Of a stretch of DNA of 64,000 bases, positions 25,657-40,600 are shown in pieces. The notes below the pieces were generated by a model. It was not told where the DNA came from. It saw nothing but the letters and a program-made list of their open reading frames with translations, and did not search any database. A program made the position numbers and the translations under genes. Numbering within the stretch: position 1 is the stretch's first letter; the number at the start of each line of letters is the position of its first letter. Source of the stretch: Glandiceps talaboti (Eukaryota > Hemichordata > Enteropneusta > Spengelidae); assembly GCF_964340395.1 (NCBI RefSeq), contig NC_135550.1, positions 19,881,176-19,945,175 of the forward strand, in the 5' to 3' direction.

Positions 25657-28600
25657 GTAAGTCAAACATTTTTTGAAAAGAATGAAAGATGAGAGACGTG
25701 TTCCTTTAAAAACGTGGAAATCGAACGATTCACTGTATATCATGGCTAATGTCTGGTCCGGGTGTCTGGGCAAGTGTTGCCAAGGCTCAGTAGAAGTATG
25801 TCTGGTTCATTATCTCGAACGCTGGACTCTATTCAGTGTTATCTAGTATGTACCTATGTATCTTTGTATTATTGTCTGATTGCACTTAGTCAATTGTCCT
25901 ATAAACATTAATCTGACCATAAATTCATCATAAAGCAGACATGTCAAGCTTATTCAATTCCTACTTCAAAGTACTTTTTACAAATTGTCAGATTGTGGAT
26001 TTTATATTGATAAATTCATTTTGTCCTTTGATCCACAAGTCGTGTTGTAGTTGTTACTAATCAATAAAGTTTAGAATTGAAAAGAAGTCAAATACTTTGT
26101 CAAATGGATGAAGGACATAGACACAACAAGGTTTACTAAGCTGCCATACAGTAATTATATAAAGGGTAGTCACTGGAAAACTAAACACTATTGTACATTT
26201 ATCGACAAAATTATCAAATTTTGGCCATACCTTGAACGTTTTTCGTTTGATGTATTTTAATAGTTGAATATTCTCAAGTTGCCAATATAATACCTACTAA
26301 TACATGTTTTCTAATTCTAAGCATAGACCTCATGTAGGATCTATGTTCTGAGTAAGTTTACAATAATTCTTTGCTTGTCACTCGGAATGACTGATTAAAT
26401 GATATTATTTTGGGGATTTTCGGATTAAGGTTGTTATTGGATCATTGATGTGCTACTTCAGCTCATAACAAATAAGACTTCTGTAGATTGCAGTATTGGG
26501 TTCCACTATATGTTTGCATGATTTCAAATAACATAAGCTAATCAAATTATACTCCATTGTCTGTGTTTCATTTTTCTCAGGGGAATAGTGCACTTATACA
26601 AATATTGAATAAAGCTACATTTGTGAGTAAGACATCAAAAACACTTTCCCTTTAATATGAAACTATTAAAGTAAACCACAACCACAGGTGGGCTAAAATA
26701 TTTCTTCGTCAATTTTCCATAACTGTTCAGACATTTTCAAGACAAGAACACCAAACAGTACATCAGGTTCTCCACAGAGAAACAGGAAATGTTTAACTGT
26801 TTAGTTTTCTGGTAAAAATCTTGTATAAAAGAAAACTTCTTGTAGAGGTTCTATAATTTTGATACCAAATCTAGCGCCATACAACACAAACCGTTATGGT
26901 ACAGTGAATATCCCTGATAGATGTGGGTCTATTAAAGGCAATTATGGTCACAAAATAAATGATTTTTACGATAAATAAGCCTACAGCACTGACTACAAAT
27001 GGACAAGCAAACAGGATAACAGAAAATGTTGGTGGACATTTTTCTTCATTAGTATTGATATACACAGGAAAAAAGAATGAATGCAATTGATGGTTAGAAA
27101 TGCATGTTTCCTCCTCAGAAATGTATCTATTAGTAATGCTGTCATGTAACTCTTTGTTCCTCCGTAACTAAGTCTATATTGTAACGGGCAGGCTTTCAAT
27201 ACAGCACAGTACTCCACTAAATGGCTAACCTCTTAGTTCATTTACCATTGTCAGATGGAAATGACCAAGATCATGTTCTTTTGATGTCTGCATATTACAG
27301 GCAGTTAACCCGATGTCAATGAAATCACCAGTGATGCCCATAGATCACTCACCTATTTCAGTCATGGCATAATTCAATCTCTGTACTCTAGAAATATTTC
27401 TGAATGAACTTATTGTTCTTGCACATCCCACTGAAACCATACTGTTTTTTTACAGACTTGTTCCCTTTCAGTTTGAACAAGAACATGTATACACTACGTT
27501 GTGTTGTTAGATTTGTCATGTTGGTGTGTCACATATAAGCTTGAAAACATATGTAAATGTATTCCCTGCAGAGGTTCAGCTGTTGTAACGTAACAGGACC
27601 ACTCTGATTAATGGAAGGTGAATTTTGTCAAAGTGTATAGAATACATAAATCATGAACCAGGACTCGCAAACCCCTGTGGTGGTTATGCTATTTATAGTA
27701 TCTATAAACCATTTGCTAAATGAAACGTAGACATGCCTTAGATGGGAGATGTAATCTTTTCATTTTGAACATAAAGAAATATGTGTTCTCTTGGTATGAT
27801 GGTCTATATACAGAAATAATGATTTGAGTTACTTACATTGTAATGTAGGGTTACCTAATTTCTAGCATTTTCACAAACTAAAAGATTTGAACACACTTCT
27901 ATAAAGTCTGGAAGAATACATGACTATTTTTTCATGCATGTGCGTAAATAATAGAGTCTGTGATATGCCATGTTTTGAATAGTTGGCTAGTCTAAGAGAA
28001 AAAAATATATGACAACTGCCGACATCAGACCGTGGACAAACGGACCCTGTTACAAAAAAAGGGAAGTAAAGTATTAAATGAATTGGATTAACAACACTTA
28101 GCACAGCAGGTTTGGAACAGCAGATACTTGTATTAAATTTCATGGTTTGATAAGAACACTTTTATGGCTTCTTTTATGTGTACAGGAAATGCCGGGAACT
28201 GGAATTTGTTTGTGAACATGAACTTTCATGTGACATGGCTATAAAACTGTATTTCCCTTACAACATGATTTATTTATGTGATCATATTCCTTAGATTAGA
28301 TGTTGTTCAAATTACATTTCATATTTCACTACACTGTGAAATATAATAACAAAAATTCTCCAGTGAAGGAGTTTTTTTATGACATCAATTCTGTTTTGTC
28401 AGAATTCTATGTTTATTAGGAACAATAAAAAAGACTTTATTGTCACAATATAGAAAATTATTCTGGTATGAAATGAATATGATGTGAAATGCTCAAAGAA
28501 ATGTTTGTACAAGAAATTGCCATTTTCAATCATATCTTCATTTTTATTTCATTCATATTGTGTATGGCAGCATGCATAAAATCATACATGTACTAGAAAA

Positions 28601-31600
28601 ATCACTAAGGCCTAAAAAGAAATTGTTTGGTTCCTGTTACCCAACCCCACCTAGTTTTTCACTGTTGAACCTAAACTTTTTTCTTTTCTTTTTTACATGT
28701 TTGAGAAAAAAATGATAAAATTGCAAAAAATTGTGAACTATCGTCAGAAATAGTGGATGCGGAAACTGACATCAACTTAGGAAAAAGACCATATAAAACT
28801 GTTCTTCCAATCTGTAATGGCTGTATAACTACCTGAACTAGACACTCACACATATGTAATAAAATAAAATAAAAAATCTACCTACCCCACCTATTCTATT
28901 AAAAAGTGAGCGTAATCGGAACCACACAATTTTTTTTATTAGGCCTAAAGACAACACAACTTGTAAATATAATCAGAACCAGTTTTATACATGTAATTTG
29001 GGTGTTGTCTAGCTCTAAAAGTACTTTCTTCTGATACATTTAAAGTCAGAACAAGTATTAGATATACTCAAGTGAATCTTGTAGTTCAACTAAGAATGTT
29101 AACAGACACGTAGGTGTCAATTTAGGCTGTTATGAATCACATGAAGTTGTCATCTTGAAACCCAACATTTGCTTGTGGTCTGCCCTATGTCAAATACCAC
29201 ACATACAAGTAAACAAATTAGTGTCTCCATCATCAAAGATGTTTGTCACATGTAGTGACAGTTTTGTTAGCTTTCATTATGACCATAAAACAGTGGTTAT
29301 TGATGGATTTAGTTTAGTGGGAGAAAATATAACTATTACTCGTATTCAGTGAACTATTGTTACATAGCCTTAAAGTTTTGTGTAAAAGTAAAATAGTGGT
29401 CATCTGTGTATTGTCATTAATAGTATTTTGTTGTCGTCATTTTATGTGGGGTCACTAAATGCGCATACTTACCAACCTTACCATTGATAGGAGAGGTTTA
29501 ATGTTTCCAGCAATACAGTATTGATGTAGAGATAAACGTATAGCATGTATGACGTTCGCATTGATACATACCAATGCATTGTATCTTTAACCGTTTTGGC
29601 ATTGTATACTTTGATATTTTATACAATACTGGTGATGTCAACATTAACCTTGCTAGCATAAAAGGTAGTGTAGTATCAGAACCATTAAGATGGCTAATAG
29701 CTATAGATGTTGAAGAGGTTATTACACTCTGTCTAATATACTGTACATGTACAGAATGTACCTCCATGGTCTGTATCTATGGGTGTGTGGTACCTCCATG
29801 GTCTGTATCTATGGGTGTGTGGTACCTCCATGGTCTATTTGTGGGTGTGTGGTAATGTCTATAATGTATCCAGTAAGTTAGACTTTGCATCTGCTGAGGT
29901 TTTAAAGTCTGACATTGTTCTATGTTGTGTTTTATAATTTTATAGGAGCTGTAGATACCTGTAATATATATCACAAATCATTTTCACTTGAAAACCCTAC
30001 AAGAATAGATATGGGGAGTATTAACAGATCATGCATGAACATTTACCAGTTTGTCATATTTACTATTAAACACATGCTTTACTTACATGTAAAGGGGCAC
30101 AAGGCGAGTGTATACATATTTTGGCATGGCTTTTGCTGCATATTTAAAAGGTACTCACAGTATTGTACTTACTGAAGCACACTTGACTGCCACTTGCAAT
30201 TGATTGAACTCAGGCCTGGTATTAAGATATAACCCATCAATGATCCAATGATATAATTTATCATATGTATCAAAAACTGTTGAAGAAATCTCTACTATGC
30301 TACTAACAGAAGACAATTGTAATGCTGTACAAGACACACATTGACATTAACATTATACCGGGTAATAGAATGTAGTTTATTTAGTTCACTTGTGTAAAAA
30401 AGAGCATAACCTCAGCTTGTGCCACTTTGATTTGAAATGAAAGCAATATATCAAGCTACGCTATTATGAGCAAAAATGATGCTTGGATATTGTACTTTTA
30501 TGTCAATATGATAGCTAATGACAATGAAGGTTAATTGGGTATATTGAATGTAAACAGTGGAATCTAAAGTGAATGGAATGATGTATTTACTTAAGATCTA
30601 TACAAACAGTGACCATCTCTGTCTACATCAGTTACACAACTTAACATGATACAGTTGGTCAAATTTTATTAGTTTAATTTTCTAATGTTTGGATGCTGAG
30701 CTGATGCTTACAAATGTTTAGTGTTAAAAAGAATATTTGAAAGGTAATTGTATCTAGGCACATATAGTATTCCTTATGTATAACCAAGGAATACCCTATC
30801 ATTCTCACTCCTATTTCATATGTACCCAAAGAATGGTTTATCATTCTCACTCATATTCCTTATGTATACCGAAGGAATGGTTTACCATTTCCATTCCTAT
30901 TCCTTATTTGTACCCAAGGAATGGTTTATCATTCCCACCCCTATTCCTTATGTATATCCTGGTCCCTAGGAATGGTTACCATTCCCACTGCTATTCCTTA
31001 TGTATGCCAAAGGAATGGTTTATCATTCCCACCCCTATTCCTTATGTATATCCTGGTCCCTAGGAATGGTTACCATTCCCACTGCTATTCCTTATGTATG
31101 CCAAAGGAATGGTTTATCATTCCCACCCCTATTTCTTATGTATCCCCAAGGAATAGGTCATCATTCCCATTCCTATTTCTTTAAGTTTGATAATATTAAC
31201 AGTGCAGAGAGTTGTGAGTGAAGATGACTTATTTATACTCCTGTATTGTGAGACAATGTCTAAAAAGGAAATAAAGAATTCTTCTGTACGATGAAATCAT
31301 GGTAGGTAGAGATACAACAACTGATGGACAGAGGGTGAAAAAATTAAATGAAGCAATTATCAGTGATTTACTGTAAAGCCTGTCACTGATACTAACACAC
31401 TGAATAGATCTGTGATTTTCATTTCAACGGTGTACAAATAAACACATTGAATTCATTCATCAATAAAGAATTGATTCAATGTGAGATGAAGGAAATAACT
31501 TATTATCAGACAAAGGCATACCAGAATGGAGTGGTATAGATTCATAAAAAGTACATCCATGTAATTCCAGTTATAAAGTATTATTAGAACTCTTGGCCTT

Positions 31601-34600
31601 CCTCTAGTACATAGTTTAATTGTCAAGACATACATACATGCTGCATATCATTTTGAAAATTTGACATGTTATTTGGAGATGATTCACTTTAAAAAAAACC
31701 CAGAATGTTCAAATATGTGGTTACTTGTATATTCACCTGACTAATTTAACATTATAAGATACAAGTTGTTTTCATCAAATCCAATTTGATCACTTTGTTT
31801 GGTATACCACCTGTCAAAGGTAATGATACTGGTAGCGTTTTAAAATTCGGTTAAAATTGTATACACTTAAAATGTTTTGCATTCCTGGCAAAGACTCAAA
31901 GGGTGTATGTTTTTCCACAGGGAGCAGCGAGCATGTAACTGATTGATCGATCGATCGATCGGTTGATGTATTGATTGATTGATTTATTATTTGGTTGAAT
32001 GATTGATTGATTGATTGATCAATTTTTGTGGTGCAATATAACTTACTTTATGTGTGATATTGATCAATTGACTCATTGAGTTTTAAAATTATTTCTTTTT
32101 CTTTCCCTGGTTACTTTGCTCTCAGCTGTTGATCTCAGACCACTAAAAGTCTGAGGCTGTATGTAATTCTCTCCTTGCTTTATTGACTAAATAAAGACGC
32201 CTTGTCCATTCTTCTAATCTTATCTTAATTAAAACACCCCTTATCTTAAAACTGGCAGGAGATCACTTACATTAACAGTTTGCTTTATCTCTCATCTGCT
32301 GGGAGATTATCACACTGGACAAACACTCGATCATGCATAAACTAGTAAGGAAGAGAAAAGGGATGTAACTCCAAACCATCGTGAATTGAATAAACGTGAT
32401 TCTGGAGTAGTTTTACAATGAATTACCAAATAAGTGCTATGATAAGTCTTCCATAGGTAAGATAAGTAATACTGACAATGTAAGGGTCGATCAAACATGT
32501 AGTTCGCATTATATTGCCGACTATCGTTTGTGTGACTCGATGGTAAGACCATCACCGTAAGACCGGAAGACGGAAGTACAAACCTTTGACCCACACAGAG
32601 GCGTTCGCTTTGCATACCGTAAACATATTTGCATAAAATTCCCGACGTTCTTGGGTGCTCAAACAGAGGATATTATTTACCATATTGATGGTATGTTATC
32701 GGCTTTAACTTCTCTGCAAGTTGGTAAAACGGCCGAGTCATTTTAAAATTGATGCACAAGAAACGAAATTCGTTCGTTTAACTCTCCTTCCATGGACCAA
32801 AGGGAAAAAATGAACGACCTCAGCTGTCTTATCTTACACAATACACAAATATGTAGCTACTTCTGTGACATCGAAAACACAAGCTAAGCTTGCAATTCAA
32901 ATTTTAAAACAAGTTGCTTTCTCTGGAAAACATACTTTCAACGGGACAATTTAGATATACCGGTATTCATGCTTTTATAGCCTTCATGTTGTTTCTGGAG
33001 TTTGGATTCGCACGTTTCAGTAATTTATACACGTAGATAGCGCAGGTAAACACCATGATCACTTGTTTCCTGGGATATGTATCAGAATATGTTTCTATCA
33101 GAATACAATAAAATATCGATAATATTGGCATGTTTAGCTACTCGCCCACTTACACTCACCAAAGGGGTAAAATAACATGCGGTGCGCTGCATAGGCACTT
33201 GTGTCCCGAGATATATATCAGAATACAATAAAATATCGATAATAGTGGCGTGTTTATCCAATTTGTATATGAAAGGGGTAAAATAATACGTGTTTCTGTG
33301 ATCGCGCAAGTCACCATGGACTCCCGGCAATGCGCGATCACAGAAACGCGACGGTGATGAACAAATTGACAGCTGCTTTAACGGCGTGTTTCAGCATGTG
33401 AAAAATGTACAAATCTGTTTAGCCACTCGCCCACTTACACTCACCATGTACCAAAGGGGTAAAATAACACGCGTAATATGAGAGGGGTAAAATAATACGT
33501 GTTTCTTTGATCGCGCGGCTGTTTGAACGAGACTTCAGAGTTGACATCAATGAGTAATAATATTGTACTGGTAGTTTCCAGACTTTCATTCGCATTGGTT
33601 TATCACGTTATATCCCAATGTGATTTAGCTTGATCATGCCTGAGCGTTGGTGGATTTTGAGGACGTACTCTCTACCACAGACAAATTTCCTCCTTGTCTG
33701 TGGTTCTACATAGTCAACTTGAAATAGCTTGAGGTCACCATGGTTTGCTCATCGTCTGTTCGTCAACAAAAAGTCACATGTTATGCCATACGTAGTGCAG
33801 CGCAGCCTTGACTATTTTGTGTACACGATAATGTCTAAAATTTGGTATCAGGTGTTCTTCAAAGCTATGTTGGATGTTATAAAATCAAGAAATTACAGGT
33901 ACAAGTAATTTAGTATTGAAGTAATGTTTTCAAGATTTATAATCGCAATCGATGTCGGAAGAAATTGGTTGATGTGTAAGTTCGTCAAGTACCACACATT
34001 CATAAGTATATAAATTATAAATTATAAAATATTATATTTTTGCTACTTTTGGCGCTGGGAAGTGTGTTTCATCCACTTCATGTGTTTTTCGTTTAGAAAC
34101 TTCGCTACTTCTACCTTCTATAACTTCGACTGACTGGAATATAGCCATAACAAACGGGTCATCACAGTGACGCAAGTTTATGAAAACGGCAGTGTCCTTT
34201 ATACAACGGACTCTAATGTTTTGTCTTGGTAAATTGGCGAAACTTGAATATTTGTGACTATCAGCGACAGAAAACTATCATAGTCGAGAGACTGTATGGA
34301 TGCTTCGTAAATGCCAAACGTTGCATTACTATGGTTAATGCCGTATTTTTAATAAAAATCTGTGTCGATACAGTTGACATGGCACTACACCAGTTACGAA
34401 TGCCTTCTGTGTTCCGAGTCACAGATCTAAAATATATCCATTGGTAAATTTTCATTGTGAACTCTAAATTGAAGTCAAAAGCATTTAAACTTTGCACATA
34501 CAGTGACATTCCGTTGCGTAACAACATAGGTCCTTGACATCTCAACATCGCTATTTCGTACCAGCACTTGCACTGATATGAAATTGTCAACGTAAGAACG

Positions 34601-37600
34601 AACATCTCTGTTGCAATCACTGTCTCTGGCAAGGTGATTGATATCACTTGAAACTGTACTCCTTGGAATTAAATATAATTACAAGATGAAATTTCAGAAA
34701 CTTTCCTATAACACGATTTATTGAAAATACTCTAATTTCTTCGCTTCTGTATGCACAACCTAATGCAATTGTAACTGGACTCGATATGTGCGTAAAATTC
34801 ATCGATTACGATGCAAACATTATTGATAAATTAATTTCACCCCTCTCATCAAAAGTGGTACATGTATCATATGGTACGTCCATGTCTGTCCGTTCTAGTA
34901 AATTTTCATCTGTTGCCAATAGAAGACGCACTCAACAAATTTGTTGTTTTGGTAGCTAATCAGTGCGGGTTAAACTTGCAATAGTGTCGGGTGGATCTCA
35001 ATGGCGACATTGTGACGACCCACTTCAAATGGGAAAACGTTTCTGGATTTTAGAAACTCCTGTTTAGGTGTTGATGAATGATAAAATCGTGTTTATGTAG
35101 CATTCAAATCTTTCTTATTCATTCATTTGTTGGAATGTCTCTTTATTGTCCCTGGACATTATGGTTACTTTAGGACAACATGCATCTCTCCCCATGTATA
35201 TAAGTTGGCCTAGTTTCTGACTGTCGTGTCTTCAAGACGACTTGAGAAAAACAGCTGGTATTTCATAATCCTTATCGTGATTTGGACACAAAACGAACTC
35301 TTCCCCCTCCCCAGCGAAATATTTTTTTTATGTGTCAGTTTTATAATGTATGACACGTACTGCCGGCCATCATGTGCTTCTGTTGAAGCCATATTTAGGA
35401 TGCTGCCCCACCTGAAGGAGGACCTGTGTACCTGTGTGGTTTCTTTACAATTTGAATAAATTAAAGCGTCACTCCTGCGGCAGCTTATTTATTTCCTATT
35501 TATAAGTGCATACATGAATATATTAAGTGTCCGGCCGACTTACGGTGATCCTCAAGCCACAGTGCAGTGGAGTTACATCCCTTTTCTCTTCCTTACTAGT
35601 TTATGCATGATCGAGTGTTTGTCCAGTGTGATAATCTCCCAGCAGATGAGAGATAAAGCAAACTGTTAATGTAAGTGATCTCCTGCCAGTTTTAAGATAA
35701 GGGGTGTTTTAATTAAGATAAGATTAGAAGAATGGACAAGGCGTCTTTATTTAGTCAATAAAGCAAGGAGAGAATTACATACAGCCTCAGACTTTTAGTG
35801 GTCTGAGATCAACAGCTGAGAGCAAAGTAACCAGGGAAAGAAAAAGAAATAATTTTAAAACTCAATGAGTCAATTGATCAATATCACACATAAAGTAAGT
35901 TATATTGCACCACAAAAATTGATCAATCAATCAATCAATCATTCAACCAAATAATAAATCAATCAATCAATACATCAACCGATCGATCGATCGATCAATC
36001 AGTTACATGCTCGCTGCTCCCTGTGGTTTTTCATGTAACCAGAGTGTAGGAAAATTTGCGGGTTTTGTTTGCTTGTTACCGTTTGATGTCATTGAATACT
36101 TGTGAACCTGAGGTGTATGATTGATGTGTGTGTTGGTATGACTGTACATTCATTACAAAATAAATCAAATCATTGTGAAAACCAACTCAAGTGGGTGTTC
36201 AGGGCAATGAAGTCAGCTTGTTTAAAGTGTCACCATAGCAACAAGGAGCAGCCATGATGAAAAAAGTGAACCACCTGCTGTTTGACACATTATGTTCCTT
36301 TCATATTGGGGAATATTTTGTACAGCGGCATTTTTTTTCACATGATGGGGACGTTTCTAACAACACATTTGTACATTTACGGATATTGATATACCCTTGT
36401 GGGAAGTTAAACATGATTGGTGAAAGTTGATTTGGAGATCAAGAAGTAGTTGGGTAATATGAAATACTAGCAGTTGTTGCCCGAAATCTTTCTTTGCAAA
36501 TTATTTGTGTATCCCTAAAATCTCAAGGCAACACATGTTGTGTTCTGTCTAGTCTGCAATAACAGACAGATGTCCAGACAGAGCCATTGCTTTGTTCCTT
36601 CCATTCAAAATAGTTTAGTCTAATTTTATAGCCAGGAAATATTCCGGGCATTAGGATTTTTCCAGACAAGAAACAGGAAGGAGACAGATTTAGTACTTTT
36701 GTAGACTTTTTTTTGTATTTTATTACTGGTCAAGGGAATAACCACAATTAAATGAATTAATGGTCATTTGTGATGAAACATGAAAAAGATTATGAGGGAA
36801 AAGACCGGAACTTTTGAACAATTTGAAAATCTGTTTCCTTTTCTTTTTCATAAACATTTCATTACAAATATGATTAGTGGAAAGAAATGTCATATAATCT
36901 AAAAAATCATAATTATGTCACTACCACGTTACAGCTATTTAATTTCTATGTGTAGGTGTGACAGATTTCAGTCTTTAGTACTGCAGGTATTCATGTTTAA
37001 CTATCCAAATGTAATCATAATTAATTTACCCTTCAATTGATACATTGTAGCTATATTTTAATTGATGGCTGATTTAGACTACATTACATTGCTACATTGT
37101 ATTTTAAACTTTAATTATTACACTCAGACTTTGATACAATTTGCATTGATTGGGAACCAAAAACTAATGAGAATGTGTACAATTGTGATACTTTGTAACA
37201 ATGACAAATCCAATACTGTTATTCAGGAAATAAGTACATTGCCTGTGAGTAAGTGAGTAACTGAGATTGTGTAGTATGATCGTGTCTTTGCAACTCTGTG
37301 ATAAAACAACTTAAAATTGAACCAAGTGATGTTATTTTGATGCATTTCTCATAACCAGGCAAGCCCACATATTGTCTTCTAATATGAACATTTCTTTCTC
37401 CCTATTCAAATCATGAATAATTATCAAAAAATTATCAAAAAACAAATATCTGAAGCATAATTACAGTAAAAGTGTTCTAGGACACAAACATGAAATGGTT
37501 GGAGGATGACTTTCTCCACTTTTTAATTCAGGTACAAATATAAGTAATCCATACGTCCACAACCACTATGAACAATTCCCTGGATAATGATGATGCAAAA

Positions 37601-40600
37601 TTTAGAAGAAAAAAAACATCACTTCTTGTCCTTCTGTAATAATTGTATTCTGTCACCTTATATTAAAAGATATAACCATAATTTCCCTTGTATTCATTAT
37701 GATAACAATGAACTATCCACATGCAGGTGTTAATTTCCTGAAGGGATCTGTGTTGCGGAAATGAGATGTTGTGGTCGAGTTTTATGCTACAGGTGTTGTA
37801 GGTATCACATTCAAGTTGTATGTCATAGGATGTGATTACATTAATATGCTAAACTTGATTAATGGGGTTTGTTAATTGTGATAAACATGTATTATAGAAA
37901 TATCCTCCAGATTGGTGTATATGTATATGTACTGATGAATGTTGCAAGCAGTTTCTAGCTATAGTTGTGTCAACAGTTCGCAGGGTTGTTGTAGCATAGC
38001 GACTTTCCAAATCTAGCAATCATTTGCAATGAAGGATTGCTAGACTTAAAATGCTAGGTTTGTTAGATTTGAAGAAGAACAAGTCTCAGCTAGCAGGGTT
38101 GGGCTATCAATGGTAGCTGTTTAAATGGATGACATGATTGCAGCTAGCAATTGTAATGGTTTGCTGAGGGTTTTTTTGGCTAGCAATCACAATAAGATAC
38201 ATTTCCCAATAATTTTCTTTGTTCAGCCTATTAAACTACAAGTGACCTAAGGGGCCTTGTCACTACAAATCAAAGATGAGTGTTTTGTCAAAACCCCTAT
38301 GTCACAAGTATTTTCTGGCTGAATGAAGGAAAATGTAGGAGAATAATGTAATTATACATTTACAAGTGCAAATTATTAAAAATGGGGAAAATGATGATGA
38401 TTCTTAATATTTTGAATTTCGAAGGACCAAGAGTGTAAATGTTATAGTGACAAAGAATGTCCAAGGTGTAAATCCTTCTGTTTGTGCACATTCAACTTGG
38501 CATGACTGTGTGTGGTATGGTAATTGTATGACTGATTGACGGGTTGGGGCCATCAGTCATTTATGAATATGAGTTATATGTGGTAGATTTGGCATAGAAA
38601 ACATAGTGAAATACACACGACAAATCATAGAATAATTAAGCTTCTACAGAAACCGTAAGGTAAGTTTTAGTTTTCTATAGTTATAACATACATGAAAAGT
38701 ACATATGTACCTTCTTCAGATACCCATATATCATTTGAAATAAAGTATTTTATTGAAATCTATATTCATCTCAACTTCAAACTACTCAGTACTCAGGTCA
38801 AGAAACCATGTGTAATTGAATCCCGACTGCTGGTTTAGTTCATGAATTATGCAAGCCAGAACTGTCAAATTAGCCTGAAGGACAGTTTCCCAGAGAGAAT
38901 GAAACTTAAGACTCTGTAAGTGTTGGTTTGTTGGCAAGTCAATAGCTAACAGGAAAAAGGAAATGTCAAATCACTCTCCATTTACTCCAATAAAACCTTT
39001 TGCTCATTGTGATTGGAATAAAATCACTGTTATGCGATACTTTGTAAAAATCAATATTTTGTCAAGAAAATCGAGAGCGTTTTTTTAATGACATATCACC
39101 GTGTCTCCCATTCATTGCACAATGTTTCTTAATGTCAGGTCACAGCCTCTCAAAATGAGTTGTAATGTCGTTTGTATTTACTGTCATGCATCTGTTCTAT
39201 CATTGAAAAGTATTCATTTACATTATAAGTACGACATTTATGGCTTTCAAATTCTGCCTTTTTCGGAAGTTTTGCTGTCATTAAAACACCATATACTGTG
39301 TGCTTTGTAGTTGTGCCATTTTGACTACGATGTTTAAGTTTGGTACAGAAGAAATTTTGACTTCGGTGGTTAGTGGAGAAGAAAATTATTTTTCTATTGA
39401 ATAATTCCCTTGATTTTCACTGATTTAAATTTTGCAACTTTTAAAAGTCAAATTCAGATTAGAATAAAAATTTAGGTGTGAAAAAAAGTTGTCTAGCATC
39501 GCTATAGTAACAGTTGGTCCTATTTTAATTGTTATGACTCCCCTGATAAGATAACACTAATGTTAGGACTTGGGATTTGGATGTGACAACTGGTTGTTTG
39601 ATAGAGCCATAGAGGAAGTTGGTCCAGAACTAAAGAATGATTCTATGTAATGACTGCACAGATAATATAACACAAATTCAAGAACATGAGATTGAAAAAA
39701 AACAACCATACTATGCAAACCATCCTATACAAATCATACGAGATACCTGGTATAGTATGAATAACACACTTGACAATTTGTTAAAATAGTAATGGTAAGT
39801 TTATAATAATCTAAACATACTGATGTAATAATAAGATATGATATGTACTATCTTTAGATTTCCAAAAAAAAAGTATATATCGTATTTCTCTTTAGAATCA
39901 GAAAACAACTTTAATGAGATCTCATACGGGTCAAATTTGTAGACATAATGGCTGATACTAAAGGTTACAAGCATAGCATACCCTGTAATACTATTCCTGT
40001 GTATTTATCCACAAATCTGGAGCATCATGAAAATAAAAAGATATTGATGGAGGGGAGGGGAGGGTGTGCCTTGTTGGGTAAATGATAAAATATCTAACAT
40101 TTTAGAGTGTAGAGTCTCACTTAGTAACTCACTGACCATACTTTAGTCTACCGTAATATTTACAATGTATTTAATCCTATGAAGGCAAATCTTGGACTTA
40201 GTTTTTGTTAGCTGTGAAATTTTCATCAGCAGGGCATGTGAATAAATAATGAAATAATTGTCAGGTTTTGTATTGTACCACAAAGGTATTAGATTCATAA
40301 ATGTTTAAAATATGTGAACCTAAACTCAAAAATAGAATGAAGTGGATTCGATCACAATTGGGTGTCAAATTAAAACAATTACTGTCACTTTATAGAAATT
40401 ATACAGTGCTTGACATGGGTATCACATAACGCGAGTGTAAAGCTGATAAACTATGTTTTGTCAGATTTTTACTCTTTCTGAATTTGTTTTGATTTTTGTG
40501 ATTTTTTTTTTGTAGTGCAAAAGTTCACTTTGTTTTGAATGTGAATTTCAGTGAATAAAATTAATTGAGAACAAGCTAGGATTTATAGCAGGGTGGAGAA

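Noticed and set aside
35226-35459. 77-codon frame followed by AATAAA, with TATATAA upstream, in the inverted-repeat core
   Set aside because: The frame begins with GTG, not ATG, and resembles no protein family; the TATA and AATAAA words are frequent by chance in AT-rich DNA.
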